Source: Lachnospiraceae bacterium (GTDB lineage: Bacteria > Bacillota > Clostridia > Lachnospirales > Lachnospiraceae). Taken from it: DNA of 46,973 bases. The stretch is taken from positions 1 through 46,973 of the forward strand of contig CAJSZQ010000032.1 in NCBI GenBank assembly GCA_910574185.1, read 5' to 3'. Every line of letters begins with the position of its first letter. The first letter of the stretch is position 1. Under the pieces are notes generated by a model. It made no database searches. It was not told the DNA's origin and saw only the letters and a program-made list of their open reading frames with translations. Position numbers and translations under genes: made by a program. Shown here piece after piece: positions 33,589 to 42,012 of this stretch.

Positions 33589-34360
33589 GACCTTTAACAA
33601 AGGAACCATCAATGAGAAAACTGCGCTTAACGGTGTGAATTTGCAGCTTAATCCGGGTGATTTTGTTACGATTATCGGGGGGAACGGCGCGGGGAAATCC
33701 ACGACTTTAAATGCAATTGCAGGGGTGTGGCCGGTAGATCAGGGAAATATTATTATAGACGGAACAGATATTACGAATCTTCCAGAGCATAAGAGGGCGG
33801 CATATCTGGGCAGGGTATTTCAGGACCCTATGACAGGAACGGCGGCTACCATGTCCATTGAAGAGAACCTGGCAATTGCAGCCAGACGCGGCGAGCGGCG
33901 GGGAGCTCGCTGGGGAATCACAAAGAAGGAAAGAGCGGATTATAAAGAGCTGCTTAGCGAGCTGAATCTGGGGCTGGAGGAGCGTCTCACCAGTAAGGTG
34001 GGATTGCTCTCCGGCGGCCAGAGGCAGGCGATTACGCTGCTTATGGCAGCGCTTAAGGAGCCTAAGCTCCTTCTTCTGGATGAACATACGGCTGCCTTAG
34101 ATCCGAAGACTGCGGCCAGGGTATTGGAGATATCCGACCAGATAATCGGGGAACATCATTTGACAGCTATGATGGTAACTCATAATATGAAGGACGCCAT
34201 TACCCATGGAAACCGTCTGATTATGATGCACGAAGGCAGAATCATCTATGATGTGGAAGGAGAAGCAAAGAATAATTTAAAGGTTGCAGATTTGCTGAAA
34301 AAATTCGAGGAGGCAAGCGGCGGCGAATTTGCAAACGACCGGATGATGCTTGCCAATTAA
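33554..34360 (+). CDS. ABC transporter ATP-binding protein (TrpZ-like)
   Basis: The ATPase of the same importer. Walker A is GGNGAGKST, the signature is LLSGGQRQAITLLMAAL, Walker B is LLLLDEHTAALDP and the switch His is in MMVTHNMKDA. The 268-residue length fits. The ATG at 33554 follows AGGAGG within the end of the permease gene, so translation is probably coupled. The stop overlaps by 4 bp the stop of the convergent pseudouridine synthase gene. Confidence 0.92.
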   Translation: MAYMLEIHNLHKTFNKGTINEKTALNGVNLQLNPGDFVTIIGGNGAGKSTTLNAIAGVWPVDQGNIIIDGTDITNLPEHKRAAYLGRVFQDPMTGTAATMSIEENLAIAARRGERRGARWGITKKERADYKELLSELNLGLEERLTSKVGLLSGGQRQAITLLMAALKEPKLLLLDEHTAALDPKTAARVLEISDQIIGEHHLTAMMVTHNMKDAITHGNRLIMMHEGRIIYDVEGEAKNNLKVADLLKKFEEASGGEFANDRMMLAN

Positions 34361-34941
34361 TTCAGGAACCATTCCTTCCATTCACCGGGTTTTAAAGACT
34401 CGTCTAATTTAATAGAATCTATGGAAATGCGTTTCAGAGAAATCACACAGCATCGGACTGCCTTCATCATACGGCGGATCTGATGCTTTTTTCCTTCTGT
34501 AACAGTAATTTGACCAAATACTACCGGGTGGTCTGGGCGGTTATGGCGGCTCTTTTCCTGAATTTCCGGGTGTAGTGAAGGGAGAATGTCAGACAGAAGG
34601 GCGGTTCCGGTAAGAAACACTTTGGCCGGGGCGGTCAGCGAGTGGGCGCCCTTTAGTAATATTCCCGTTTCCAATTGTTGAATATCCTCGTCTGTGAGAA
34701 CGCCCATAGCGGCAAATTCGTAAGTTTTTTCCTTCTTTCTGTCGGGATGGGTCATGTCCTGATTCCAAATACCGTCGTCCGTAATAAAAAGAAGTCCTTC
34801 CGTAGCCCTGTCCAGCCTTCCTACAGGAGACAGATTCGGGTTATTCAATTCTGTAAAATAATCCATAACCGTAGGGTAACGGTCGTCTCTGCGGGCGCAG
34901 ACACAGCCGTAGGGTTTGTTGAACATATAGTAGCGGTACAT
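34357..34941 (-). CDS. rRNA pseudouridine synthase (RsuA/RluB/RluE family)
   Basis: Modifies a uridine in rRNA. The family sequence FNKPYGCVCARRD, the catalytic Asp in PVGRLDRATEGLLFITDDG and the C-terminal KKHQIRRMMKAV are present. It lacks an N-terminal S4 domain, as in RluE-like members, and is about 194 residues. ATG 34941 follows GGAGGAACTGTT; the open frame reaches 34998. It is a single-gene unit, convergent with the ABC operon. Confidence 0.9.
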   Translation of the reverse strand: MYRYYMFNKPYGCVCARRDDRYPTVMDYFTELNNPNLSPVGRLDRATEGLLFITDDGIWNQDMTHPDRKKEKTYEFAAMGVLTDEDIQQLETGILLKGAHSLTAPAKVFLTGTALLSDILPSLHPEIQEKSRHNRPDHPVVFGQITVTEGKKHQIRRMMKAVRCCVISLKRISIDSIKLDESLKPGEWKEWFLN

Positions 34942-35055
34942 AACAGTTCCTCCAGGCAGGCGTGTTAAATAGTTCAGTTTAAGGGTGGCATTCGTCACTC
35001 AATGTGTGAACTGTAACACGAAATGAAAAATGATGTCAAGTATAGATACTCCTTC

Positions 35056-35084
35056 TTTACTTGTCGAAAGAGGTATGTTAAAAT
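35056..35084 (+). promoter_or_regulatory. probable sigma-A promoter of udk
   Basis: TTTACT (35056-35061) and TAAAAT (35079-35084) are spaced 17 bp, matching four and five of six positions. It lies about 70 nt before the start codon. Confidence 0.5.
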
Positions 35085-35153
35085 AAAAGTGGTAATTGTA
35101 ACGCTGATAGCAAAGCGGATGACAGGCATCTGACATAAAATGGGGATTCAGAT

Positions 35154-35774
35154 ATGGATTGTATCGTTATCGGAATAGCCGGAGGTTCAGGCTCAGGAAA
35201 GTCTACTTTTACAAACAAACTGCGTGCTCTGTACGGAGATAAAGTTACTGTGATTTATCATGATAATTATTACAGACGGAATGATTATCTTTCTCTGGAA
35301 GAGCGCAGGAAGATTAACTATGACCATCCAGATTCTCTGGAGACGGACATGCTGGTTGAACACATTAAGTTGCTCAAGAGCGGCGAGACTGTTTTTGGGC
35401 CGGTATATGATTATACTGTGCATAACCGCAAGGACGAAAAAGTTGAGATTCGTCCGAATAAGATTATTCTGCTGGAAGGAATTATGGTTCTTCAAAATTC
35501 GGAACTTCGTAAGCTGTTGGATATTAAGATTTATGTAGAAGCAGATGCGGACGAGCGGATTTTAAGAAGACTTACGCGGGATGTGAAGGAGCGGGGACGC
35601 GACATCGACAGTGTAATTAACCAATATTTACAGAGTGTGAAACCTATGCATTATATCTATGTGGAGCCTACAAGAGCTACTGCGGACATTGTCATCAACA
35701 GCGGCAAGAATCCGGTTGCTTTTGATCTTGTGAGAACGAAGATTGACAGCTTGCTACAGGAACAACAGATGTGA
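35154..35774 (+). CDS. udk: uridine kinase
   Basis: Phosphorylates uridine or cytidine to UMP/CMP in pyrimidine salvage. P-loop GIAGGSGSGKST near the N-terminus, then IYHDNYYR, INYDHPDSLETDMLVEHIK, PVYDYTVHNR, and RRLTRDVKERGRDIDSVINQ, the lid region, all match the family. Length 206, normal. It starts the nucleoside island, with a hairpin and T-tract between it and udp. Confidence 0.94.
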   Translation: MDCIVIGIAGGSGSGKSTFTNKLRALYGDKVTVIYHDNYYRRNDYLSLEERRKINYDHPDSLETDMLVEHIKLLKSGETVFGPVYDYTVHNRKDEKVEIRPNKIILLEGIMVLQNSELRKLLDIKIYVEADADERILRRLTRDVKERGRDIDSVINQYLQSVKPMHYIYVEPTRATADIVINSGKNPVAFDLVRTKIDSLLQEQQM

Positions 35775-35779
35775 TGCGG

Positions 35780-35819
35780 GAGAATAGAGATAGAAGAAGG
35801 TATCTTTATTCTCTTTTTT
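35780..35819 (+). terminator. terminator or attenuator between udk and udp
   Basis: GAGAATA pairs with TATTCTC and GATA with TATC, followed directly by six T residues. It ends 16 nt before the udp start codon, leaving no room for another promoter. Confidence 0.7.
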
Positions 35820-35835
35820 GTCAGGAGGGAGAAGC

Positions 35836-36612
35836 ATGATTGATTATACAGAAGGCGCGGGAGTGCCATATCATATTCAGACCAGACCAGAGGATGTAGG
35901 AGAGTATGTCCTGTTGCCGGGAGACCCGAAACGCTGTAAGCTGATAGCACAGTTCCTGGATGATGCGAAGCTTGTTGCGGATAGTCGCGAATTTGTGACT
36001 TATACCGGTTATCTGAACGGAGTTAAAGTGAGCGTAACCTCTACAGGAATAGGAGGCGCCTCTGCATCCATTGCAATGGAAGAACTGTACCAGTGCGGTG
36101 CGAGAACCTTTATCCGGGTAGGAACCTGCGGAGGTATGCAGCTTGATGTCAAAGGCGGAGATATGGTAATCGCAAGCGGTGCAATCCGCATGGAAGGAAC
36201 CACGAAGGAATACGCGCCGATTGAATTTCCGGCAGTGGCGGATGTAGAAGTTGTTAATGCGTTGAAACAGGCGGCAGATAAGCTTCAGGCTGCCAGTCAT
36301 ATTGGCGTAGTACAATGTAAGGATTCTTTTTATGGTCAGCATGAGCCAGGGAAAAAGCCGGTTGGCTATGAACTTCAGAACAAGTGGAAAGCCTGGATTG
36401 AATGTGGGGCGCTGGCATCTGAGATGGAGTCTGCGGCGCTGTTTGTCGTAGGAAGCTGTCTGAGAGTTCGTGTAGGAACGATACTTCTGGTGATTGCGAA
36501 TCAGGAAAGAGAAGCGGCAGGGTTAGAGAACCTGCAGGTTCATGAGACGAGAAGCGTTGTTGATATCTCAGTGGAAGCAATGCGTATCTTGATTGAACAG
36601 GACAGACAATAA
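35836..36612 (+). CDS. udp: uridine phosphorylase
   Basis: Phosphorolysis of uridine (and probably deoxyuridine or thymidine) to base and pentose-1-phosphate. It is an NP-I family enzyme with the phosphate-site segment [37 protein letters not shown] and the ribose-binding [12 protein letters not shown]. The length of about 258 residues is typical. ATG 35836 follows GGAGGGAGAAGC. The product pentose-1-phosphate is the substrate of DeoB at the end of the window. Confidence 0.9.
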   Translation: MIDYTEGAGVPYHIQTRPEDVGEYVLLPGDPKRCKLIAQFLDDAKLVADSREFVTYTGYLNGVKVSVTSTGIGGASASIAMEELYQCGARTFIRVGTCGGMQLDVKGGDMVIASGAIRMEGTTKEYAPIEFPAVADVEVVNALKQAADKLQAASHIGVVQCKDSFYGQHEPGKKPVGYELQNKWKAWIECGALASEMESAALFVVGSCLRVRVGTILLVIANQEREAAGLENLQVHETRSVVDISVEAMRILIEQDRQ

Positions 36613-36655
36613 CAGAGGATTCTTGAAAGAAAGGATTCAGAAAGGGACAAGGATT

Positions 36656-37723
36656 ATGAAAAAGAAATTATTAGCAGGATTATTGGCGGCGGCGATGGTA
36701 TTTTCTCTTGCAGCATGCGGCGGTTCAGGCGGCGGCTCTGACGAGGGAAGTTCGGATGATTCTGGAGAAGAAGGCGGCGCGGGCAAGAAAGTTGGTATCG
36801 TAACGGATGTTGGCGGCGTGAATGACGGCTCTTTTAATCAGTCTGCATGGGAAGGCGTTTCCAGAGCGGTAGATGAGCTTGGTATCGAGGCGAAGTATCT
36901 TGAGTCTTCCACAGACGCAGATTACATTCCGAATATCGAGACGTTTGTAGATGAAGAGTATGACCTGATTATTTGTATTGGATATCAGCTTGCAGATGCG
37001 CTTCGTACAGAGGCGGAGGCGAATCCGGACGTGCAGTTTGCAATCGTTGACGACGCTACCTGCGCAGATCTTGACAATGTTGCATGTCTGATGTTTGAGC
37101 AGTGCCAGGCTTCTTATCTTGTTGGCTATGTGGCTGGTCTTACAACCGAATCTAACAAGATTGGTTTCGTGCTTGGTATGTCTACAGATACTATGAATGA
37201 ATTTGGCTATGGCTACTGTGCGGGAGCAATCGATGCGAACCCGGATATAGAAGTTCTTCAGACAAATGCAAATAGTTTCGCAGATACGGCTGCTGGAAAG
37301 ACTGCGGCAAATAATATGATTGCTGAAGGCGCAGACGTAATCTTCCACGCAGCAGGCGGAACAGGTCTTGGCGTGATTGACGCTTGTAAAGAGGCTGGAA
37401 TCTGGGCAATCGGTGTTGACTCTGACCAGAGTTCTATCGCTCCTGAGACAATTCTGACATCTGCTCTGAAGCGTGTAGATAACGCATGTTATGACGAGGC
37501 TAAGGCTGTTGTTGACGGTGCATTTGAGAGTGGAGTTAAGACTTATACACTGGCAGAAGCAGGCGTTGATATTGCTCCTACAACAGACAACCTTACAGAG
37601 GATATAATTACTGCAGTGAATGACGTAAAAGAGTCTATTATGAACGGGGACGTTGAAGTTCCGAAGACGAAGGATGACTTTGAGAGCAAATACGGAGCAG
37701 GTATCTATAAGTTAGCTGAGTAA
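36656..37723 (+). CDS. BMP-family nucleoside-binding lipoprotein
   Basis: The extracellular binding component of a nucleoside importer. Signal and lipobox LAACGG (Cys21), a Gly/Ser/Glu linker, then the BMP/PnrA fold: VGIVTDVGGVNDGSFNQSAW, DYIPNIETFVDEEYDLIICI, VACLMFEQCQASYLVGYVAG, KIGFVLGMS, and AIGVDSDQSS. PnrA-like proteins bind purine and pyrimidine nucleosides; the nup-like ATPase and permeases downstream support that. ATG 36656 follows AAGG. The gene lies apart from its transporter, with yjjI-yjjW between. Confidence 0.92.
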   Translation: MKKKLLAGLLAAAMVFSLAACGGSGGGSDEGSSDDSGEEGGAGKKVGIVTDVGGVNDGSFNQSAWEGVSRAVDELGIEAKYLESSTDADYIPNIETFVDEEYDLIICIGYQLADALRTEAEANPDVQFAIVDDATCADLDNVACLMFEQCQASYLVGYVAGLTTESNKIGFVLGMSTDTMNEFGYGYCAGAIDANPDIEVLQTNANSFADTAAGKTAANNMIAEGADVIFHAAGGTGLGVIDACKEAGIWAIGVDSDQSSIAPETILTSALKRVDNACYDEAKAVVDGAFESGVKTYTLAEAGVDIAPTTDNLTEDIITAVNDVKESIMNGDVEVPKTKDDFESKYGAGIYKLAE

Positions 37724-37751
37724 TATTCAGAAAAGACAGGATGTATATGAT

Positions 37752-37780
37752 AGGGGCAGAGTCCGTAAGGGTCTGTCCCT
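37752..37780 (+). terminator. probable terminator or processing hairpin after the BMP gene
   Basis: AGGGGCAGA pairs with TCTGTCCCT with an inner CC/GG pair and GTAA loop. No T-run follows, so it may instead stabilise the upstream message, as is common after binding-protein genes. Confidence 0.5.
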
Positions 37781-37959
37781 ATGTTATAACATAGGTGTTA
37801 TATTCGTCTGTCTGCCGCGTTGGATTTTCTGGTCGCAGCCCACCGCTGCGCCGTCGAAAAACCGCCTTGCAGATGAACAAATATCCTGCGGAGTTTCGCT
37901 GAATATAATATAGAGCAGGCGACGTGTGAATAGAATATAGAAAGAAGGAGAGTGTGAAT
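37781..37959. other. intergenic region before yjjI
   Basis: It holds a perfect 10-bp palindrome TGTTATAACA (37782-37791), a GC-rich block near 37810-37870 with a GCAGC/GCTGC hairpin, and a TATAAT at 37904-37909 that may be the yjjI -10, though no good -35 is visible. Confidence 0.45.
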
Positions 37960-39504
37960 ATGAGAGATATTGAGATGTCTCGTGTAAATGCTACGAGAGA
38001 AGAGATGTTTGAAACAGTAAAATCGCCAACGCTGACGCATGAGCAGAAATTGACGACAATGACGAATCTTGCAGATTCGCTTCTGGAAGTGCTAAAGCTT
38101 CCGAAAGGGCTGGATGAACTTCTGAATCAGCCGATTGATAAGCAGTGTATCTGCGACCTTGCGGAAGGTCATGCTCCCTTACGTCCCAGATATATTATTC
38201 CGGATTATGCCAAGTTTATGAGAGAGGGAAGTAAGTTCTTACAGCTTGAGCCGCCGAAAGATTTGTATGAGGCGCTGAATTGTCTGCAGATTTTCTACAG
38301 GCATGTGCCCAGCGTCACGAATTTCCCGGTGTATGTGGGAGCTCTGGATGAACTTTTAGAGCCGTTTATCGATGATGTGGACGAAGCGCAGGCAAAGAAG
38401 CTGATTAAGCTGTTCCTGACTCAGATGGACCGTACCATTCTGGATTCTTTTTCTCATGCGAATGTGGGACCAAAGGCAACAAAGGCAGGACGGATTATTT
38501 TAGAGGCGGAAGCTGAATTGGAGCATGCGGTGCCGAACATTACCATGAAGTATGATGAGAGCATTACACCGGATGATTTTGCAATTTGCGGGATTCGTGC
38601 GGCGCTTCACAGCGCCAAGCCAAGTTTTGCCAATCACTCAATGTTCAAAGGAGAATTGGATGAGGATTATGTTATAGCAAGCTGTTATAACGGTTTGAAG
38701 CTGGGCGGCGGTTCTTATACGTTAGTTCGTCTGATTCTGGGTAATATTGCAAAACGTGCGGACAATGTTGAAGATTTTAAGAAAAATCAGCTTCCTTATG
38801 TATGTCAGATTATGGCGGAATATATGGACGAGAGGATTCGATTCGAGGTGGAAGAGAGCGGATTTTTTGAGAATAATTTTCTGGCGAAGGAAGGATTTAT
38901 CAAAAGAGAGCGGTTTACTGCAATGTTTGGTATGGTAGGTCTTGCCGAGTGCGTGAATATCTTGATGGAAAAGGAAGGTAAGACGGGAAGGTTCGGGCAT
39001 GATAAAGAGGCGGATAAGCTGGGCGTAGAGATTATGGAGCAGATTGACGCGTTTAATAAGCAGCATGTGAACCCTTACTGCGAAATTACCGGCGGACATT
39101 TTCTTCTGCATGCGCAGGTAGGAATTGCCAGTGATTTGAATGTAAGTCCGGGAACCAGAATCCCAATTGGCGAAGAGCCGGAAGAGCTTCTGGAACATTT
39201 GAGACATTGCAGTCATTTCCATAAATATTTTCCGTCTGGGACAGGAGATATTTTCCCGATTGATATGACAGTACATAAGAATCCGGAATTTGTACTGGAT
39301 ATTATTAAGGGAGCGTTTAAGGAAAATCTTAGATATTTGTCATTCTATTCTTCCGACAGCGACGTTATCCGAATTACCGGCTATCTGGTGAAGCGTTCGG
39401 AGATTGAGAAGTTAGAGAAGGGGCAGAACGTACTTCAGGATACTACGGCCCTTGGAATGGGAGCGAAGCATAATGGTAAGATTCTAGAAAGGAAGATTCG
39501 GTAG
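37960..39504 (+). CDS. yjjI: YjjI-family glycyl-radical enzyme
   Basis: A glycyl-radical enzyme of the YjjI family, distantly related to pyruvate formate-lyase but shorter (about 514 residues). The C-terminal glycyl loop is VIRITGYLVKR, with Gly474 as the predicted radical site (R-x-x-G-Y). SCYNGLKLGGGSYT is a candidate for the cysteine loop; this assignment is my inference. The C-terminus continues about 40 residues past the glycine. The substrate is not established to my knowledge. ATG 37960 lies 9 nt from GGAG; GTG 37954 is too close. The yjjW activase overlaps its stop by one base. In Escherichia coli the yjjI-yjjW pair lies near the deo nucleoside-catabolism genes, and here it again lies among nucleoside genes. 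Confidence 0.88.
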   Translation: MRDIEMSRVNATREEMFETVKSPTLTHEQKLTTMTNLADSLLEVLKLPKGLDELLNQPIDKQCICDLAEGHAPLRPRYIIPDYAKFMREGSKFLQLEPPKDLYEALNCLQIFYRHVPSVTNFPVYVGALDELLEPFIDDVDEAQAKKLIKLFLTQMDRTILDSFSHANVGPKATKAGRIILEAEAELEHAVPNITMKYDESITPDDFAICGIRAALHSAKPSFANHSMFKGELDEDYVIASCYNGLKLGGGSYTLVRLILGNIAKRADNVEDFKKNQLPYVCQIMAEYMDERIRFEVEESGFFENNFLAKEGFIKRERFTAMFGMVGLAECVNILMEKEGKTGRFGHDKEADKLGVEIMEQIDAFNKQHVNPYCEITGGHFLLHAQVGIASDLNVSPGTRIPIGEEPEELLEHLRHCSHFHKYFPSGTGDIFPIDMTVHKNPEFVLDIIKGAFKENLRYLSFYSSDSDVIRITGYLVKRSEIEKLEKGQNVLQDTTALGMGAKHNGKILERKIR

Positions 39505-40349
39505 TGAAGCGGGTGCCGGTTAATAAAATTATACCGTTCAGTTCTGTGGACGGTCCCGGTAACCGGACGGCAGTATTCTTGCAGGGATGTAATTTCGACT
39601 GCAGATACTGCCATAATCCGGAGACTAGAAATGTTTGCAGAGATTGCGGCGAGTGTGTGAAAAGCTGCCCGTCAGGGGCGCTGAAGCTTGGCGAAAGCCG
39701 GGTAGTGTTTGAACCTGCGGCGTGTGTATCGTGTGATGCCTGCATTCATATTTGCAGATATGGATGCAGTCCGAGAATCCGTAATATGACGCCGGAAGAG
39801 GTAATGGAAGCAGTTCAAAAGCAAGTTCCATTTATTCGTGGGATTACTGTATCTGGCGGAGAGTGTACCTTGTATCCGGAATTTCTTACGGATTTGTTCG
39901 TGCTGTGTAAGAAGGAAGGATTAGGAACACTGATTGACAGTAATGGGACCCTGGATTTTTCTGAATATCCTGAGCTGACGGCGGTAACAGACGGCGTCAT
40001 GCTTGATATAAAGGCCTGGGATGATGAGGAGCATAAAAAGGTAACCGGAGTATCGGGCGTTGTCGTGAGGAAGAATGCCCTGGAGCTTGCGTCAGCGGGA
40101 AAGCTTCTTGAAGTGCGGACAGTGGTAGTGCCAGGGTTATTCGACTGTGAAGAGACGGTCAGAGAGACAGCCAGGCAATTAAGACCATATCTGGCTTATG
40201 GAAATATCCGATATAAATTGATTCGATACCGGAAAATTGGGGTAAGAGAACAATATGCAGTCGTCTGTCGGAGTCCCTCTGAGGAGATGATGGAGCGTCT
40301 TGCGGACATTGTGCGCAGCGAGGGATTAGACGATGTGATTGTCATTTAA
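39504..40349 (+). CDS. yjjW: YjjW-family glycyl-radical enzyme activase
   Basis: A radical-SAM enzyme that generates the glycyl radical on YjjI. The SAM cluster motif is CNFDCRYC (Cys29, 33, 36), followed by two ferredoxin-like four-cysteine sets (CRDCGECVKSC at 45-55 and CVSCDACIHIC at 74-84) typical of activases with auxiliary clusters. GITVSGGECTLYPEF is the glycine-rich SAM-binding strand. The 281-residue length is normal. The start GTG overlaps the yjjI stop as TAGTG, with AAAGGA 12 nt upstream. Confidence 0.9.
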   Translation: MKRVPVNKIIPFSSVDGPGNRTAVFLQGCNFDCRYCHNPETRNVCRDCGECVKSCPSGALKLGESRVVFEPAACVSCDACIHICRYGCSPRIRNMTPEEVMEAVQKQVPFIRGITVSGGECTLYPEFLTDLFVLCKKEGLGTLIDSNGTLDFSEYPELTAVTDGVMLDIKAWDDEEHKKVTGVSGVVVRKNALELASAGKLLEVRTVVVPGLFDCEETVRETARQLRPYLAYGNIRYKLIRYRKIGVREQYAVVCRSPSEEMMERLADIVRSEGLDDVIVI

Positions 40350-40366
40350 TATAGATTTGGTATAGT
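40339..40366 (+). promoter_or_regulatory. probable sigma-A promoter of the nupABC-like operon
   Basis: TTGTCA (40339-40344) and TATAGT (40361-40366), each five of six, are spaced 16 bp. The -35 lies in the end of yjjW. Confidence 0.6.
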
Positions 40367-40408
40367 GTCCTGATTTGATGCGCAAGAGAGGATAAAGGAT
40401 AGTATACC
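40359..40408. promoter_or_regulatory. inverted repeat overlapping the nupABC promoter, candidate operator
   Basis: GGTATAGTGTCC (40359-40370) and GGATAGTATACC (40397-40408) are complementary at 10 of 12 positions. The left arm covers the -10 hexamer, a position suited to repression. The regulator is not visible in the window. Confidence 0.45.
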
Positions 40409-40467
40409 TTGTGAATGGCCATAATGGAAGAAACAGTGCGGATTTTGCTCAAGGAGGAGGAACAAAA

Positions 40468-42012
40468 GTGGACAAGGCAAGCAACATGAATAAGGATCAT
40501 GTGGTTCTCCAAATGAAGGATATCGTTAAGAAATTCGGTGATTTTACAGCGAACGATCATATAAACTTAACGGTTCATAAAGGAGAGGTACATGCAATTC
40601 TTGGAGAAAACGGCGCGGGGAAAAGTACCCTGATGAACGTGCTGTACGGCATGTATCCGCCAACATCAGGTACCATTTTCTACGACGGTAAGGAGGTAAA
40701 GATTGACGGGCCGCAGAAAGCGATTGATCTGGGAATCGGAATGGTACATCAGCATTTTATGCTGATTCCCCCTTTTACTGTTACGGAGAATATTGTACTT
40801 GGTATGGAGCCGGGCAATGGCGTGACGGTGGATATCAAGTCGGCCAGGGAGAAGATTAGGCAGCTTTCTGAGCAGTACAATTTGATGGTGGATCCGGATG
40901 CGAAGGTGGAAGACATTTCAGTAGGAATGCAGCAGAGAGTGGAGATTCTAAAGGTGCTCTACAGGGGAGCTAATCTTCTGATTCTGGACGAACCGACAGC
41001 ATCTTTGACGCCTCAGGAAATAGGAGAACTGATTGATATAATTCACAATCTGACAGCGGATGGGAAATCGGTTATCATTATTACGCATAAGCTGAAGGAG
41101 ATTAAGGCGTCGGCGGACCACTGTACAATTATCCGTTCCGGAAAGTATATTGATACAGTTGACGTGGCAGAGTGCAGCGAGAATGATTTGGCGGCTATGA
41201 TGGTAGGACGGGACGTTGCATTTTCCGTAGATAAGAAAGAGATGACGCCAGGCGAGGTGGTTCTGGAAGTGAAAGACTTAAAAGCGAAGGACTACCGGGG
41301 TGTGGAGATTCTGAATGGATTGAATCTGAACGTAAGGCAGGGAGAGATTGTAGGTCTGGCAGGCGTGGACGGTAACGGACAGACAGAGTTGGTGGAGATT
41401 CTTACGGGACTTCGGAAAGGGGAGTCTGGCCAGGTGATGATGAAAGGCGTAGACTTGTTTAATAAGACTCCGAGAGAGACCTTCGACCATGGAATTACCA
41501 GTATTCCTGAGGACCGCCAGAAGCATGGACTGGTGCTGGATTTTACGGTGGCTGAGAATCTGATTTTGCAGAATTTCGGAAAGGAAAAATTCTCAAGAAA
41601 AGGAATCTTGAAGAAGGATGCAATACAGAAATTTGCTACAGAGATGATTGATAAATTTGATATTCGTCCGTCAGGTTGTGAGAACCGTCATGCGGGGCAG
41701 CTTTCGGGCGGTAATCAGCAGAAGGTTATTATTGCAAGAGAGGTTACCAATGATTCAGAGCTGCTGATAGCAGTTAATCCGACAAGAGGTCTGGATGTAG
41801 GCGCAATTGAGTTCGTGCATAAATATCTGGTAGAACAGCGGAATAAGAACAGAGCGGTCCTTCTGGTTTCCTTTGAATTGGATGAGATTATGGATTTATC
41901 CGACAGAATAGAGGTAATTTTTGACGGACAGATTGTGGGAAGCGTAGCCGGAGACGATGCGGATGAGAAAGAGCTTGGCTTTATGATGGCGGGAGGTACG
42001 AAACATGAATAA
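40468..42012 (+). CDS. nucleoside ABC transporter ATP-binding protein (NupA-like)
   Basis: A double-cassette ATPase of about 514 residues for a BMP-dependent nucleoside importer. The first cassette has GENGAGKST, the variant signature DISVGMQQRVEILKVL and LLILDEPTASLTP; the second has a degenerate Walker A GVDGNGQTE, LSGGNQQKVIIAREV and LLIAVNPTRGLDVG, as in ribose/nucleoside transporters. GTG 40468 follows AAGGAGGAGGAAC; the open frame runs back to 40411 without a ribosome site. It overlaps the next gene by 8 bp. Confidence 0.93.
   Translation: MDKASNMNKDHVVLQMKDIVKKFGDFTANDHINLTVHKGEVHAILGENGAGKSTLMNVLYGMYPPTSGTIFYDGKEVKIDGPQKAIDLGIGMVHQHFMLIPPFTVTENIVLGMEPGNGVTVDIKSAREKIRQLSEQYNLMVDPDAKVEDISVGMQQRVEILKVLYRGANLLILDEPTASLTPQEIGELIDIIHNLTADGKSVIIITHKLKEIKASADHCTIIRSGKYIDTVDVAECSENDLAAMMVGRDVAFSVDKKEMTPGEVVLEVKDLKAKDYRGVEILNGLNLNVRQGEIVGLAGVDGNGQTELVEILTGLRKGESGQVMMKGVDLFNKTPRETFDHGITSIPEDRQKHGLVLDFTVAENLILQNFGKEKFSRKGILKKDAIQKFATEMIDKFDIRPSGCENRHAGQLSGGNQQKVIIAREVTNDSELLIAVNPTRGLDVGAIEFVHKYLVEQRNKNRAVLLVSFELDEIMDLSDRIEVIFDGQIVGSVAGDDADEKELGFMMAGGTKHE

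Noticed and set aside
37798..38040. 80-residue minus-strand open frame upstream of yjjI
   Set aside because: It crosses the start of yjjI, lacks a ribosome site, and its sequence is not protein-like.
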